From Ureibacillus chungkukjangi (GTDB taxonomy: Bacteria; Bacillota; Bacilli; Bacillales_A; Planococcaceae): a stretch of 64,000 nt of DNA. Shown here piece after piece: positions 52,364 through 61,174 of the stretch (positions are counted from its first letter, which is position 1; each line of letters opens with the position of its first letter). The notes under the pieces are model-generated. The model had not been told where the DNA came from. It ran no database searches and worked only from the letters and a program-made list of their open reading frames with translations. The position numbers and the translations under genes are program-made. The stretch is from the NCBI RefSeq assembly GCF_003217295.1, contig NZ_QJTJ01000002.1:1-64000 (forward strand), read 5' to 3'.

Positions 52364-52946
52364 TAAAATCATCTCCTTTATTTGTAATATGTTTTATTTC
52401 TATCTGCCCCCAAGTTGCTTTCCAGTTCTTTTTAGCAACACGCTCTTCGTAAATAAATGCACGATTTTTATTTTCTAAAATAAATGGAGTTGGTCGAACT
52501 ATCATGTTAACAATATCTTGAAGTCCACAAGGTGCAGTTAAAATTAGATTATCTTCTGAATCCAGCTTCACTCCTAAAGCAGTTACAGTTTCAGGAAACT
52601 TGGAAATTGCATCTGTAGATGATTGATAGGGTTCACAATTATTGCGAAGATGCATCCTTGCTTCATTTTTCACAGACCAAGGAGTACTGGGCGAATATGA
52701 TTTCAATGCTTCTTCATAAGCCTTTTCTTTTACCTCATCAAGATTGGATGGGTCAAAATAAATCACATCCACATCTTCAATCTCTGTTCTAACATTGAAG
52801 CCATGTAATGTCTCCCAAATCTTAGATCTTACAAAACCGGCACATATCCACCAATCCGGTAAATTTAGTGCTCTAGCAGTTTTTAAGATTCCCATCATCC
52901 ACAAGTCTTCTTGAATATTGGCTAATATTTTTTCTTCATCCAACAA
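52350..52946 (-). CDS. Nucleotidyltransferase-family protein (DUF925-type)
   Basis: A 198-residue protein of the nucleotidyltransferase fold. ICAGFVRSKIW and EDVDVIYFD supply the DXD metal site, and NEARMHLRNNCEPYQSSTDAI and KWKATWGQIE-like segments match the COG3575 group. The start is TTG 52946 or 52943, 6-9 nt past GGAGGCG; the open frame reaches 52964. It overlaps the HAD gene downstream. Natural substrate unknown. Confidence 0.82.
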   Translation of the reverse strand: MLDEEKILANIQEDLWMMGILKTARALNLPDWWICAGFVRSKIWETLHGFNVRTEIEDVDVIYFDPSNLDEVKEKAYEEALKSYSPSTPWSVKNEARMHLRNNCEPYQSSTDAISKFPETVTALGVKLDSEDNLILTAPCGLQDIVNMIVRPTPFILENKNRAFIYEERVAKKNWKATWGQIEIKHITNKGDDFNGKI

Positions 52947-52997
52947 ACACTTACGCCTCCACATGCTAAAAAAACTGCCGATTGGGGTAGCTGCAGC

Positions 52998-53738
52998 TTA
53001 GTTTTTCTTTGCCTTAATAACGATAAAGGAAGGTCGTCGTTCCTCGTCAATCAATTTTGGTCTTAGCTCTATTCCACCTGGAATTGATGTAGGCTCTATA
53101 ATTTTTTCTAGAGTTAAACCTTTTTCAATCAACGTATTAATGAGAGTAGAAACAGTTCGATGGTACTTTACCACTCCATTTACATACCAATACCCTTCCC
53201 GCTTACCTTCTTGTTTATAATGATCGATAGCCCAGTGAAGCTTGTTCCCTTCACTGTCCCTTACCCAGTTCGATATTTCTTCTTTTCGGGCTGTTACTAT
53301 TGGATGCTCGGTGGAAAAGACAAATTCTCCATTAGTGATTAGCAGGCTCTTAATTTTATCTATTAGCTTCGGGTAATCTTCAATATAATGAATGGCTAGG
53401 GAGCTTACGATGATATCAAAGGTTTGGTTATGTAAGTCTAGTTCTTCTATCGGAGAGCAGAGATAGTCGATTTTTTTATGAGGATTCTCCTTTATAGCCT
53501 TTTCAATCATATTTTTAGAAATATCCACAGCAACCACCTTAGCTGCCCCTTTTTCTACACAATACTTTGCAAAAGCACCAGCACCACACCCTAAGTCTAG
53601 AACCCTTTTCCCTTCTATTGCTGTCAGAAGTGATTTTATGGCAGGCTGCTCCACAAAATCATTGGCCGTAACACCACTATCTCTTAAAGCCGTATACTGT
53701 TCAAAAAAGACTTGGTTATCATAAATGTTTTGCTTCAA
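52998..53738 (-). CDS. SAM-dependent methyltransferase, class I
   Basis: A 246-residue cytoplasmic enzyme. Motif I VLDLGCGAGAFAKY binds SAM, VAVDISKNMI follows, and SSLAIHYIEDYPKLI is the post-motif region of the Methyltransf_11 group. GGAGGAGATAAT precedes a TTG start. Its place next to the hydrolase at 53757 suggests one operon. Substrate unknown. Confidence 0.9.
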   Translation of the reverse strand: MKQNIYDNQVFFEQYTALRDSGVTANDFVEQPAIKSLLTAIEGKRVLDLGCGAGAFAKYCVEKGAAKVVAVDISKNMIEKAIKENPHKKIDYLCSPIEELDLHNQTFDIIVSSLAIHYIEDYPKLIDKIKSLLITNGEFVFSTEHPIVTARKEEISNWVRDSEGNKLHWAIDHYKQEGKREGYWYVNGVVKYHRTVSTLINTLIEKGLTLEKIIEPTSIPGGIELRPKLIDEERRPSFIVIKAKKN

Positions 53739-53756
53739 ATTATCTCCTCCAATTTC

Positions 53757-54344
53757 CTATCGATAATTACCATGTAGTGGGGTAAACAAATCTTCTTCAG
53801 AATTTCGAACCATTGAAAAGTTATCCACATTATAATGCCCATGCAAAATTCGATTGTGATGCTGAATGATTTGTTGACCAGATAATGTATCTGAATCTGA
53901 AGTAGAATGTGCGTCGCCTACCAGTGTGACATCAAACCCATTGACCGTTGCACTCCTTACAGCCGTATCAATGCAATACTCTGTTTTACAGCCCATCATG
54001 ACAAGATGCTCAACTTTATGTTCTTTTAGATAATCCTTTAAAGGAGTCCCATAAAACGAATTGGTTGCTGCTTTATTAAAAGTAACCGCACTCGCTGGTA
54101 CATTAATTTCATCGTGTACCTGGAAGCCTGGTCCCTCACCCTTGGATACATCTACATCCCTAATAAAAACTATCGAAATCTCTTTTTCTACTGCTTTTTG
54201 AATAACCATGTTTATATTTTTTACTAGGCTTTCTTTTTCAATGACCCCTTTTTCAACCTCGTCTCCATCAATTAGTGCCTGCTGTGCATCGATAACTAAT
54301 AATGCTTGGTTCAAACCATTCGCCTCCTCTTTGGTAAATTTCAT
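53757..54344 (-). CDS. Isochorismatase-family cysteine hydrolase
   Basis: A 195-residue cytoplasmic hydrolase. The catalytic Asp lies in LLVIDAQQALIDGD, Lys in FNKAATNSFYGTPL and the nucleophile Cys in MGCKTEYCIDTAVRSA. Isochorismate, nicotinamide or other amides are known family substrates; here it is undecided. AAGAGGAGGC precedes the ATG. The methyltransferase is 18 bp downstream on the same strand. Confidence 0.92.
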   Translation of the reverse strand: MKFTKEEANGLNQALLVIDAQQALIDGDEVEKGVIEKESLVKNINMVIQKAVEKEISIVFIRDVDVSKGEGPGFQVHDEINVPASAVTFNKAATNSFYGTPLKDYLKEHKVEHLVMMGCKTEYCIDTAVRSATVNGFDVTLVGDAHSTSDSDTLSGQQIIQHHNRILHGHYNVDNFSMVRNSEEDLFTPLHGNYR

Positions 54345-54447
54345 CCTCTTTGTATTCTTTTGTCTTCCTTATAATTCCTTCCTCAGTTGACTATTTATTT
54401 TTTTGAAATCTCACCTTTCGCAAAAGCCACTTACTTCCCTATTCGAT

Positions 54448-54489
54448 AAAAAAAGAACGATTACCTTTTAATAAAAGTAATCGCTCCAT
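54448..54489 (-). terminator. Intrinsic terminator of the YqjF-like gene
   Basis: GAACGATTACctTTTA pairs with TAAAAgtAATCGcTCC around a short loop, followed on the minus strand by seven T. Confidence 0.85.
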
Positions 54490-54490
54490 T

Positions 54491-55237
54491 TTATTTAATT
54501 CTTGTTATTGGCCAAAAACGAACAATACGCTTTTTAGCATAATGTAAAATCGGCTTTTCGTTCTGCGGCTCGATGCCAATACTCGATAATAAAGTATTTT
54601 GCTGGAATTCAGCTTCGGCTTTTTCAATTAGCCAAGGCTCATGTAAAATGTCTGCTCTTAATGGAACACCTTTTTTACTCACGTTATATAAGCAGTATCT
54701 TTCCAATAACCATTCCTCTAAAGAGCCTCGGTTTGTCGGAGAAGCTTCCGATACTGACCTATAATTGCAACTTAGCTCTAAACCTGCTTTCTCTTCACTT
54801 TCAAAGACGATTAAATTCTTATCCCGTTTCATGTTCATATCCATTTGCAGATATGGAAGCTGAAAAAATGCTTTTGCAGAAAAAGCAGCCAGATGCTTTG
54901 CAGCGGTTAACCGAAAAAAGTAAACGCCAGGCTTTCCATTCATCGTTACATAAGTTCGAATGTTAAAGCCAGGATACGTAGATAGCCCTGGAACAGGAGG
55001 CACACCCCTTAAATGCATAGAGCTTGTTAAGTATGGCACGATGCTAACCCACCCGGTTTGGTAAAACGTATCCACCGTCAACTCACTTGGAACTATTTTT
55101 TCTAAAGCCTCACGCGGCACAGGATAATGAGCAAATAAAATATCCTTCCAGGTCTGCTTCATAATCCATGGCAAGTTTGTAGTTAGCTTTTGCCTCTCAT
55201 TTAAATTGCTATTTTCAACAAACGTTCGCTCTTTCAT
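54491..55237 (-). CDS. DUF2071 (YqjF-like) protein
   Basis: A 248-residue cytoplasmic protein. PWIMKQTWKDILFAHYPVPREALEKIVP, GWVSIVPYLTSSMHLRGVPP and the FRLTAAKHLAAFSAKAFFQLPY stretch match B. subtilis YqjF and DUF2071, whose fold resembles acetoacetate decarboxylase. Reaction unknown. The ATG follows GACTCTAAGGAAATG. It may be transcribed with the upstream OYE gene (about 50 bp gap). Confidence 0.88.
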   Translation of the reverse strand: MKERTFVENSNLNERQKLTTNLPWIMKQTWKDILFAHYPVPREALEKIVPSELTVDTFYQTGWVSIVPYLTSSMHLRGVPPVPGLSTYPGFNIRTYVTMNGKPGVYFFRLTAAKHLAAFSAKAFFQLPYLQMDMNMKRDKNLIVFESEEKAGLELSCNYRSVSEASPTNRGSLEEWLLERYCLYNVSKKGVPLRADILHEPWLIEKAEAEFQQNTLLSSIGIEPQNEKPILHYAKKRIVRFWPITRIK

Positions 55238-55286
55238 TTCCTTAGAGTCACCGCCTTTAGTTAATGTCGATAAATCCTAGTATTAA

Positions 55287-56417
55287 CTAAACTCCTGGTA
55301 CCCAACCCGGTCTATTTATAATCATTTTCCATAATTGATCTGGAATCACTAATTCCTCTTGCTTTTCTTTATCAAGCTTTGTTGCAATTTCATCTTCTTT
55401 TCCCTCTGCAACTTTTTGCACCCAATCAGGATCAATTAGCAATTCTCGTCCTAAAGCTAGTAGAGGGATTCCTGTTTCAAAGGCTTTACGAGCATCCTCT
55501 GCGCTGTATATTGAACCAACACCAATAAGTGGTACACGATTATTTATTTTCTCAAGTAAATATGCAATGCGTGTTTTTGTTAAATCATCCACACCTCTAT
55601 GAGCCGTCGAGAAGAAATCACCTAACGAAACATGTAAATAATCTAATTCTTTATCAGCCAAAGCATCTACTAATTCCAGCGTATCCGCCATTGTAATTCC
55701 TTTTTCCTCTGGCTCTTCCGGTGAAAAGCGGTGACCAACGATGAAGGAAGAATCTCCATACTTTTCTACAACGCTCTTCACCTTATCAACAACTGCTAAT
55801 GGGAATGCCATACGTTTTTCCAAAGTACCGCCAAAACGGTCCTCGCGACGGTTCGAGTGACCAGAGAAGAATTGCTGAATTAGATATCCATTGGCACCAT
55901 GAACTTCAACCCCATCATACCCGGCTTCAATTGCACGGCGAGTTGCTTCTCCATAAGCATTGATAATCTCTTCAATTTCGCCTTCGGTTAAAGGTCTTGG
56001 TGTCTTTCCTGGCACACCATTTTGTTCTGCCGGAATATCACTTGCACTTACGATTTCACCATTTGGTACTAATTCAGGTGGCGACATTTTCCCGCCATGG
56101 TAAATTTGTAAAACAGCCTTAGCTCCTTGCTCTTTAATAGCGTCGGCTACACGTTTCAAGTCTGGAATAAATTTATCATTGTAGGCTGCAAATTGCCCAT
56201 GGAAGCCCTGCCCGTTCGCAGTTACGTGTGTACAAGCAGTAATCACTAAGCTCACTCCATTTGAGCGACGAGAATAGTACTTAATTTCAGCATCTGTCAC
56301 CGTACCATCCACATTCGAAGACCAGTGAGTCATCGGAGCCATCACAATACGATTTTTCAATTCTATTCCATTAGGTAAAGTAAATGGTGCAAACAAATCT
56401 TTATATTTTTCATTCAT
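55287..56417 (-). CDS. Old Yellow Enzyme-family NADH:flavin oxidoreductase
   Basis: A TIM-barrel flavoprotein of 376 residues binding FMN. LKNRIVMAPMTHWSS is the first FMN strand, QIYHGGKMS and GYDGVEVHGANGYLIQQF the core of the substrate site, and GVGSIYSAEDA...LALGRELLIDP the phosphate loop. It reduces enones or 2-enoates; the physiological substrate is unknown. GGGGAGG precedes ATG 56417; the 16 extra N-terminal codons were rejected. Resembles B. subtilis YqiG. Confidence 0.93.
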   Translation of the reverse strand: MNEKYKDLFAPFTLPNGIELKNRIVMAPMTHWSSNVDGTVTDAEIKYYSRRSNGVSLVITACTHVTANGQGFHGQFAAYNDKFIPDLKRVADAIKEQGAKAVLQIYHGGKMSPPELVPNGEIVSASDIPAEQNGVPGKTPRPLTEGEIEEIINAYGEATRRAIEAGYDGVEVHGANGYLIQQFFSGHSNRREDRFGGTLEKRMAFPLAVVDKVKSVVEKYGDSSFIVGHRFSPEEPEEKGITMADTLELVDALADKELDYLHVSLGDFFSTAHRGVDDLTKTRIAYLLEKINNRVPLIGVGSIYSAEDARKAFETGIPLLALGRELLIDPDWVQKVAEGKEDEIATKLDKEKQEELVIPDQLWKMIINRPGWVPGV

Positions 56418-56465
56418 GTTTATATTCCTCCCCATCTTCTTTTGAGAGAGTCTTTTAAATATCAC

Positions 56466-56834
56466 AGGATTTCTCTACTTAATAACGATGCCCATGACAC
56501 TTGAGATATAGACCCTAGTTATATACTAAACCTACAAACTACATTTTATTAAGTGATATGCTCTTTAAAAATACGCTACCTAATTTTTAGGTAATTTGAC
56601 CCTATAAATCCCCAAATTCCTTTAGAGATAATTATATGAATATAGATTTGTATTACAATTTCAAATTTTTAGAGAAGATTTTACATAAAAACATCCTGGG
56701 CAAGATATCACTTTTACACTATTTTTTAACATAAAATTCTATATTATCTCAAATTTTTACCTCCGCATCATACAAGTCCAATGCACTAGACACTCTATTT
56801 AAATATTCTATATAAACTTAAGACCTATAGAATA
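56466..56834. other. Non-coding spacer upstream of the ketoacyl-synthase-like gene
   Basis: Highly AT-rich divergent region with no gene. CTATAG occurs at 56825-56830 and 56839-56844, 14 bp apart, next to the promoter. Confidence 0.5.
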
Positions 56835-56864
56835 TAGACTATAGCAAAATTTGGTGTATATAAT
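56835..56864 (+). promoter_or_regulatory. Candidate SigA-type promoter of the KS-like operon
   Basis: TAGACT (56835-56840) and a perfect TATAAT (56859-56864) with an 18-bp spacer. Transcription would start near 56871, 25 nt before the TTG start. Two CTATAG repeats overlap the -35 side. Confidence 0.6.
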
Positions 56865-56895
56865 AGAAAAAAGTCGAAATTTAGGGTGAAATCAG

Positions 56896-58074
56896 TTGAA
56901 CGATATCGTTATTACAGGCTATGGCATTAAAGCACCTGGTGTTTTAGATAAAATAAGTTTTTTAAATGTACTAGAAAAAGGGATTTGTACTCAAAGCATA
57001 TTAAAAAATGTAGACCCGTCTCAAAGCGATTTCGTTGCAGGTATTATTGAGGAAAGCTTTTTGGAGATTAGTCAAAGAAATTATCAACGCTACCCCCGTT
57101 CTGTCAGAATTGCAATTGCAGCAGCATTGGATGCAAGTAAAATGGCAAATCTAAATTATTTCGAGCCCTCTCGAGTAGCTGTAATAATGGGCACAGCCGC
57201 TGGAGCGATTCTTGAAATTGAACACTACTCTGCTGATGCATTTGATTATAAAAAATTCCCCATACAAGGGGTTTCAATAGTTGATACTCATACACTTTCA
57301 GCTTCAGTAGCTGAAGCAATCGGTCTAAATGGACCTACCTTTACATTAACTACAGGCTGTACTGCAAGTTTAGATGCCGTCTCGTTTGGAAAACTTCTTC
57401 TTGAGAGTGGGAGTGTTGATGCTTGTATAGTTGGTGGATCGGACGCTCCATTAGGCCAATGGACCATCAATGGCTTTAATAAAATTAGAGCCCTTTCAAC
57501 TGATTCAACTATTGAAAGTGCTGGAATTCCATTCTCTACAGAACATCGTGGATTTGTTTTAGCTGAAGGTGCTGGGGTAATTACCATGGAAAGAAGAGAA
57601 TCAGCAACTATACGAAATCAGAAAATTTACGGCAAGATTGAAAAAGTCGTTTCAAGAAATGAAGGACAAAGGATATTAAACTTTGATAAAACTGGAAAAC
57701 ATATGCTTAAAGTATTCCAGGAAACAGTTGGAGATACTATACCTAGCTATGTAAACAGCCAAGCACTTGGCATTGATGCAAACGACCAGATAGAGCGTTT
57801 TGTTCTTAAAGAGACATTTGGTACAGAAGTGCCAATTACGTCCATAAAGGGCATGCTCGGTCATACATTTGGTGCTATGGGGGCAATGCAAATCATTTCG
57901 TCCTTACTATCAATGGAATACGGATTTATCCCTCCAACCACCAAAACACAAGGAATTGGATTTGAGGATATCCCTATTGTTTTTAACACAAGGCAACAAG
58001 ATATTGAGTCAGTGTGCATCACTACCCATGGCAGTAGTGGAAATAATGCTTGCCTTTTACTGACACATACATAG
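56896..58074 (+). CDS. Ketoacyl-synthase-like protein with altered active site
   Basis: A thiolase-fold protein of 392 residues related to FabF. The nucleophile is present (Cys155 in TTGCTASLDA). The lysine and second histidine are present (Lys318, GHTFGAMGA with His323). The first histidine, usually in NAHGTGT, is replaced: NSQALG puts Gln289 there. It thus keeps Cys-His but not Cys-His-His, unlike chain-length factors, which lack the Cys. Condensation by the normal route is unlikely; decarboxylation or acyl binding is possible. The TTG start follows AGGGTGA. It is the first gene of an operon with the GGDEF-EAL gene 15 bp downstream. Confidence 0.87.
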   Translation: MNDIVITGYGIKAPGVLDKISFLNVLEKGICTQSILKNVDPSQSDFVAGIIEESFLEISQRNYQRYPRSVRIAIAAALDASKMANLNYFEPSRVAVIMGTAAGAILEIEHYSADAFDYKKFPIQGVSIVDTHTLSASVAEAIGLNGPTFTLTTGCTASLDAVSFGKLLLESGSVDACIVGGSDAPLGQWTINGFNKIRALSTDSTIESAGIPFSTEHRGFVLAEGAGVITMERRESATIRNQKIYGKIEKVVSRNEGQRILNFDKTGKHMLKVFQETVGDTIPSYVNSQALGIDANDQIERFVLKETFGTEVPITSIKGMLGHTFGAMGAMQIISSLLSMEYGFIPPTTKTQGIGFEDIPIVFNTRQQDIESVCITTHGSSGNNACLLLTHT

Positions 58075-58089
58075 GAGGCCCATTTTTAC

Positions 58090-60486
58090 ATGTTTTTACT
58101 CTTTCTAGTTATTTTAGCTTTAATTCCTATTTGCGTTGGTATTACGCTCTTAGTTTTATTTAATAAAAATAAGCTCTCTAGGGTTATTCTGCTATTCTTG
58201 CTGCTTGCAACCCTTTGGCAGCTAGATGTTGCCTTTTTATATTCGCATGAGTTATTTAATGAAGAAACCATCAGCTTCTTTTTCAAGCTTTTTCGATTTG
58301 GGCCTATTATGGTCACACCGACACTTTTCTATATTGGCTATATAATGGTTCAAGAAACATTATCAAATGATTTGCAAAAAAAGTGGCGATTCCTTGTTAA
58401 TCGAACAACCGTTATTATCTCATATGTATTAGCTTTCATAGTGTATCTAATTGGATGGACTTCAAGTGGCATAAAAGATTTACAGCTTATACAAGAAGGA
58501 ACGAATATATTTTACTTCCCTATCTACGGCGAGCACCATTGGGTATTTCAAGGTAATATTGTACTTTTCTTTGCTAGTACTACTCTCTGTTTCTTGGTTA
58601 GTCTCAAAGTACAAAATAAGAGTGAACGTTCATTTTTAATTTATTTTATAATCTTTTCGACCATCGGCTATTTAATAGGTACTTTGAATATGTTTTCAAC
58701 TACAAGATTGTACCCAAGCTCGATCGCCGTGCTTGTATTTGCAGTTTCGTTATTAATATTAGCGAGCAGAATGCATATCAAAATTGTAAATAATATGAAC
58801 AAGAAGCTAAATGAGCAAAAAAAATTCCTATTTCAAGTCATTGATTTAAATCCTAACTATATTTATGCACAGGACAAATTTGGTCGCTATACACTTTTAA
58901 ATCAATCCTATGCACAGCTAATGGGAATGGATATACAAGCGATGATTGGAAAGTCTGATGCTGAACTACAAATTAATCAAAACGAGAAGAAGAAAAATTT
59001 GACCCTAGAATATAATATGGTCAATTCACAGGAAAAACTCTTCATTAGAGAAGAATCTCTTACAGCCGCAACTGGCGAGAAGATTTGGGTACAGACTGCT
59101 AAAGTGCCTATTAATTTTAATGAGGGCTCAGCATGCCTTGCTGTATCAACTGACATTACAGAGCGAAAGCAGTATGAGGATGAAATCAAATTCCAGGCAA
59201 ATCATGATTCTCTAACCGGATTACCAAACCGCCGTATGTTCAACGAGGATCTTACAAATCTATTAGAAAAAGCGAAATTAGAAAAAAGTCAAAGTGCTAT
59301 TATGTTTCTTGATTTGGATCGTTTTAAATATATTAATGATACCCTAGGACATGATTGGGGAGATCTTTTACTCGTTGAAGTATCAAGGCGAATGGAAAGC
59401 CTGCTAAAAAAACAACACCAATCTGCCAAAATTTATAGACTTGGCGGTGATGAATTTACGGTTATCCTTCCCTACTACAATTCAGCCGATAGTGAAAAAT
59501 TTGCAAACGAATTACTAGCGCTGTTTAAAAATGGCTTTATCATAGCAGATAGCGAGTACTTTATTACACCAAGTATAGGTATCAGTATCTATCCAAATGA
59601 TGGCGAAGATGCAAATACACTTATTAAGCACGCTGACACTGCCATGTACTATGTAAAGGAAAAAGGAAAGAATAACTACCAATTATTCAATTCAGATATG
59701 CAAAGTAACTTCTATAGAAAAATGATGATAGAAAAGCAATTGCGTACAGCACTGGACAACGAAGAATTCGAGCTTTACTACCAGCCGATAATTGATTTGA
59801 AAACTAGTGATATTATTGCGATGGAATCTCTTTTAAGATGGAATAATCCAATTCTTGGACTAGTCTCTCCAGATGAATTTATATCAATTGCAGAAGAAAC
59901 TGGAATGATTCTCCCTATCGGTAAATGGGTATTGAATACTGCCCTAAAACAAAATATCCAATGGCAGCATGAAGGCTACAAGTCCTTAAAAACAAGTGTT
60001 AATGTTTCTGTCCGCCAACTACTTGACCCCAATTTTGTAGATGATGTGAAAAAGGTGCTCGACAATCTAGGAATCAATGCAGACCTTGTCGTGCTAGAAA
60101 TAACGGAGAGCATTGCCATGTATGCAGATTCAATGATTGCAAAGCTCAATACATTAAAAGATCTTGGAATCAGTCTGTCGATGGATGACTTTGGAACAGG
60201 CTATTCATCCTTAAGCTATCTGAATAAGTATCCATTAGATTCTTTAAAAATCGATAAATCCTTTGTTATGGGCATGAATCAAGACGATGAGAACAATGCA
60301 ATTGTAAAAACGATTGTGGCAATTGCACAGCAGCTTGATTTAAGTGTTATCGCTGAAGGAGTTGAGGGCCAGGAAGAAGCTCATGTTTTAAATACGATGG
60401 GCTGTGATTTTGCTCAGGGCTATTACTTCAGCCGTCCTCTACCAGCAAATGAAATCAAAGAAAAGTGGTTAATTGCAAGAGACTAA
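58090..60486 (+). CDS. Membrane GGDEF-EAL c-di-GMP enzyme with PAS domain
   Basis: A 798-residue membrane protein. Seven predicted membrane segments (about 1-230) resemble the histidine-kinase 7TM sensor, followed by a PAS domain (about 248-365). The GGDEF domain has an intact GGDEF at 452-456. The EAL domain reads ESL at 579-581 (Glu579 kept, Ala replaced) and has NVSVRQL, DDFGTGYSS (Asp699-Asp700), KIDKSFV, EGVEGQEE and QGYYFSRPLP, so metal and catalytic positions are conserved. Both synthesis and breakdown of c-di-GMP appear possible. GGAGGCCC precedes the ATG. It is cotranscribed with the KS-like gene. Confidence 0.95.
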   Translation: MFLLFLVILALIPICVGITLLVLFNKNKLSRVILLFLLLATLWQLDVAFLYSHELFNEETISFFFKLFRFGPIMVTPTLFYIGYIMVQETLSNDLQKKWRFLVNRTTVIISYVLAFIVYLIGWTSSGIKDLQLIQEGTNIFYFPIYGEHHWVFQGNIVLFFASTTLCFLVSLKVQNKSERSFLIYFIIFSTIGYLIGTLNMFSTTRLYPSSIAVLVFAVSLLILASRMHIKIVNNMNKKLNEQKKFLFQVIDLNPNYIYAQDKFGRYTLLNQSYAQLMGMDIQAMIGKSDAELQINQNEKKKNLTLEYNMVNSQEKLFIREESLTAATGEKIWVQTAKVPINFNEGSACLAVSTDITERKQYEDEIKFQANHDSLTGLPNRRMFNEDLTNLLEKAKLEKSQSAIMFLDLDRFKYINDTLGHDWGDLLLVEVSRRMESLLKKQHQSAKIYRLGGDEFTVILPYYNSADSEKFANELLALFKNGFIIADSEYFITPSIGISIYPNDGEDANTLIKHADTAMYYVKEKGKNNYQLFNSDMQSNFYRKMMIEKQLRTALDNEEFELYYQPIIDLKTSDIIAMESLLRWNNPILGLVSPDEFISIAEETGMILPIGKWVLNTALKQNIQWQHEGYKSLKTSVNVSVRQLLDPNFVDDVKKVLDNLGINADLVVLEITESIAMYADSMIAKLNTLKDLGISLSMDDFGTGYSSLSYLNKYPLDSLKIDKSFVMGMNQDDENNAIVKTIVAIAQQLDLSVIAEGVEGQEEAHVLNTMGCDFAQGYYFSRPLPANEIKEKWLIARD

Positions 60487-60504
60487 TTTAAGAAAATATA
60501 CTTA

Positions 60505-60545
60505 AAAAGCCTATCCTCTGAGAAATCTAGGATAGGCTTCTATTT
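60505..60545 (+). terminator. Intrinsic terminator of the KS/GGDEF-EAL operon
   Basis: AAGCCTATCCT (60507-60517) pairs perfectly with AGGATAGGCTT (60529-60539); the tail is CTATTTATTT. Confidence 0.88.
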
Positions 60546-60721
60546 ATTTCGTTTTCTTTAGCCTATGATTAATAATTTACGAAGAATGCCGCTATATCAG
60601 CATTTCCCAAAACTTTCTGCTACACATATCCCCTCAGCTCTATCTAATAGGTATTCTCTCCTACAATTACCAGCCTTCTAATCACTCTTTCTATATTATT
60701 ATTGATAGTGAGGTGAAGACA

Positions 60722-61051
60722 TTGATAAAAGTATATAAATACCCAGTAATTTTTGCAGTAGAGGATAATGAAACAGATGAAGGTGATTTCCCAGTTTACA
60801 TTAGAATACCTGACCTAGTTGACGCAGGGTTTTCATTTGCTTCATCAGCTGGACATACAGAAGATGATATTTTAGCAATAGCAAGAGATTGTATGAAAAT
60901 GTCTATTGAAGACGGGCTTCGTCGTGACTTACAGGCTCCTGTGGCATCCAAGCTTCGTGAAATAGATTTAAAAAAACATCTTTCTCGATATGACGAGGAA
61001 CTAATTGATTTAAAAAGTATAGCTGTAGAATGGATTAAAGCTGAGGTGTAA
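60722..61051 (+). CDS. HicB-like antitoxin-family protein, solitary
   Basis: A 109-residue protein with the RNase-H-like HicB fold: KVYKYPVIFAVEDNETDEGDFPVYIRIPDL followed by a degenerate Gly-poor loop and a C-terminal segment without a clear DNA-binding domain. It lacks the usual adjacent hicA toxin on either side. The frame starts at GTG 60713, but GAGGTGAAGACA precedes TTG 60722. Probably a regulatory or orphan family member. Confidence 0.8.
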   Translation: MIKVYKYPVIFAVEDNETDEGDFPVYIRIPDLVDAGFSFASSAGHTEDDILAIARDCMKMSIEDGLRRDLQAPVASKLREIDLKKHLSRYDEELIDLKSIAVEWIKAEV

Positions 61052-61066
61052 GCCTCAGTTTTTTTC
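61041..61066 (+). terminator. Intrinsic terminator overlapping the HicB-like stop
   Basis: CTGAGG (61041-61046) pairs with CCTCAG (61053-61058), then seven T. The stop codon is in the loop. Confidence 0.85.
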
Positions 61067-61174
61067 TATTAAAAATAGATACTATATCCCCCCTACAGTT
61101 AAGATATTCACTATTTTAAAAATACTGAAAATTATGGTAACATGGTGGTATCTTAATAGAATTGGAGAGTTGTT

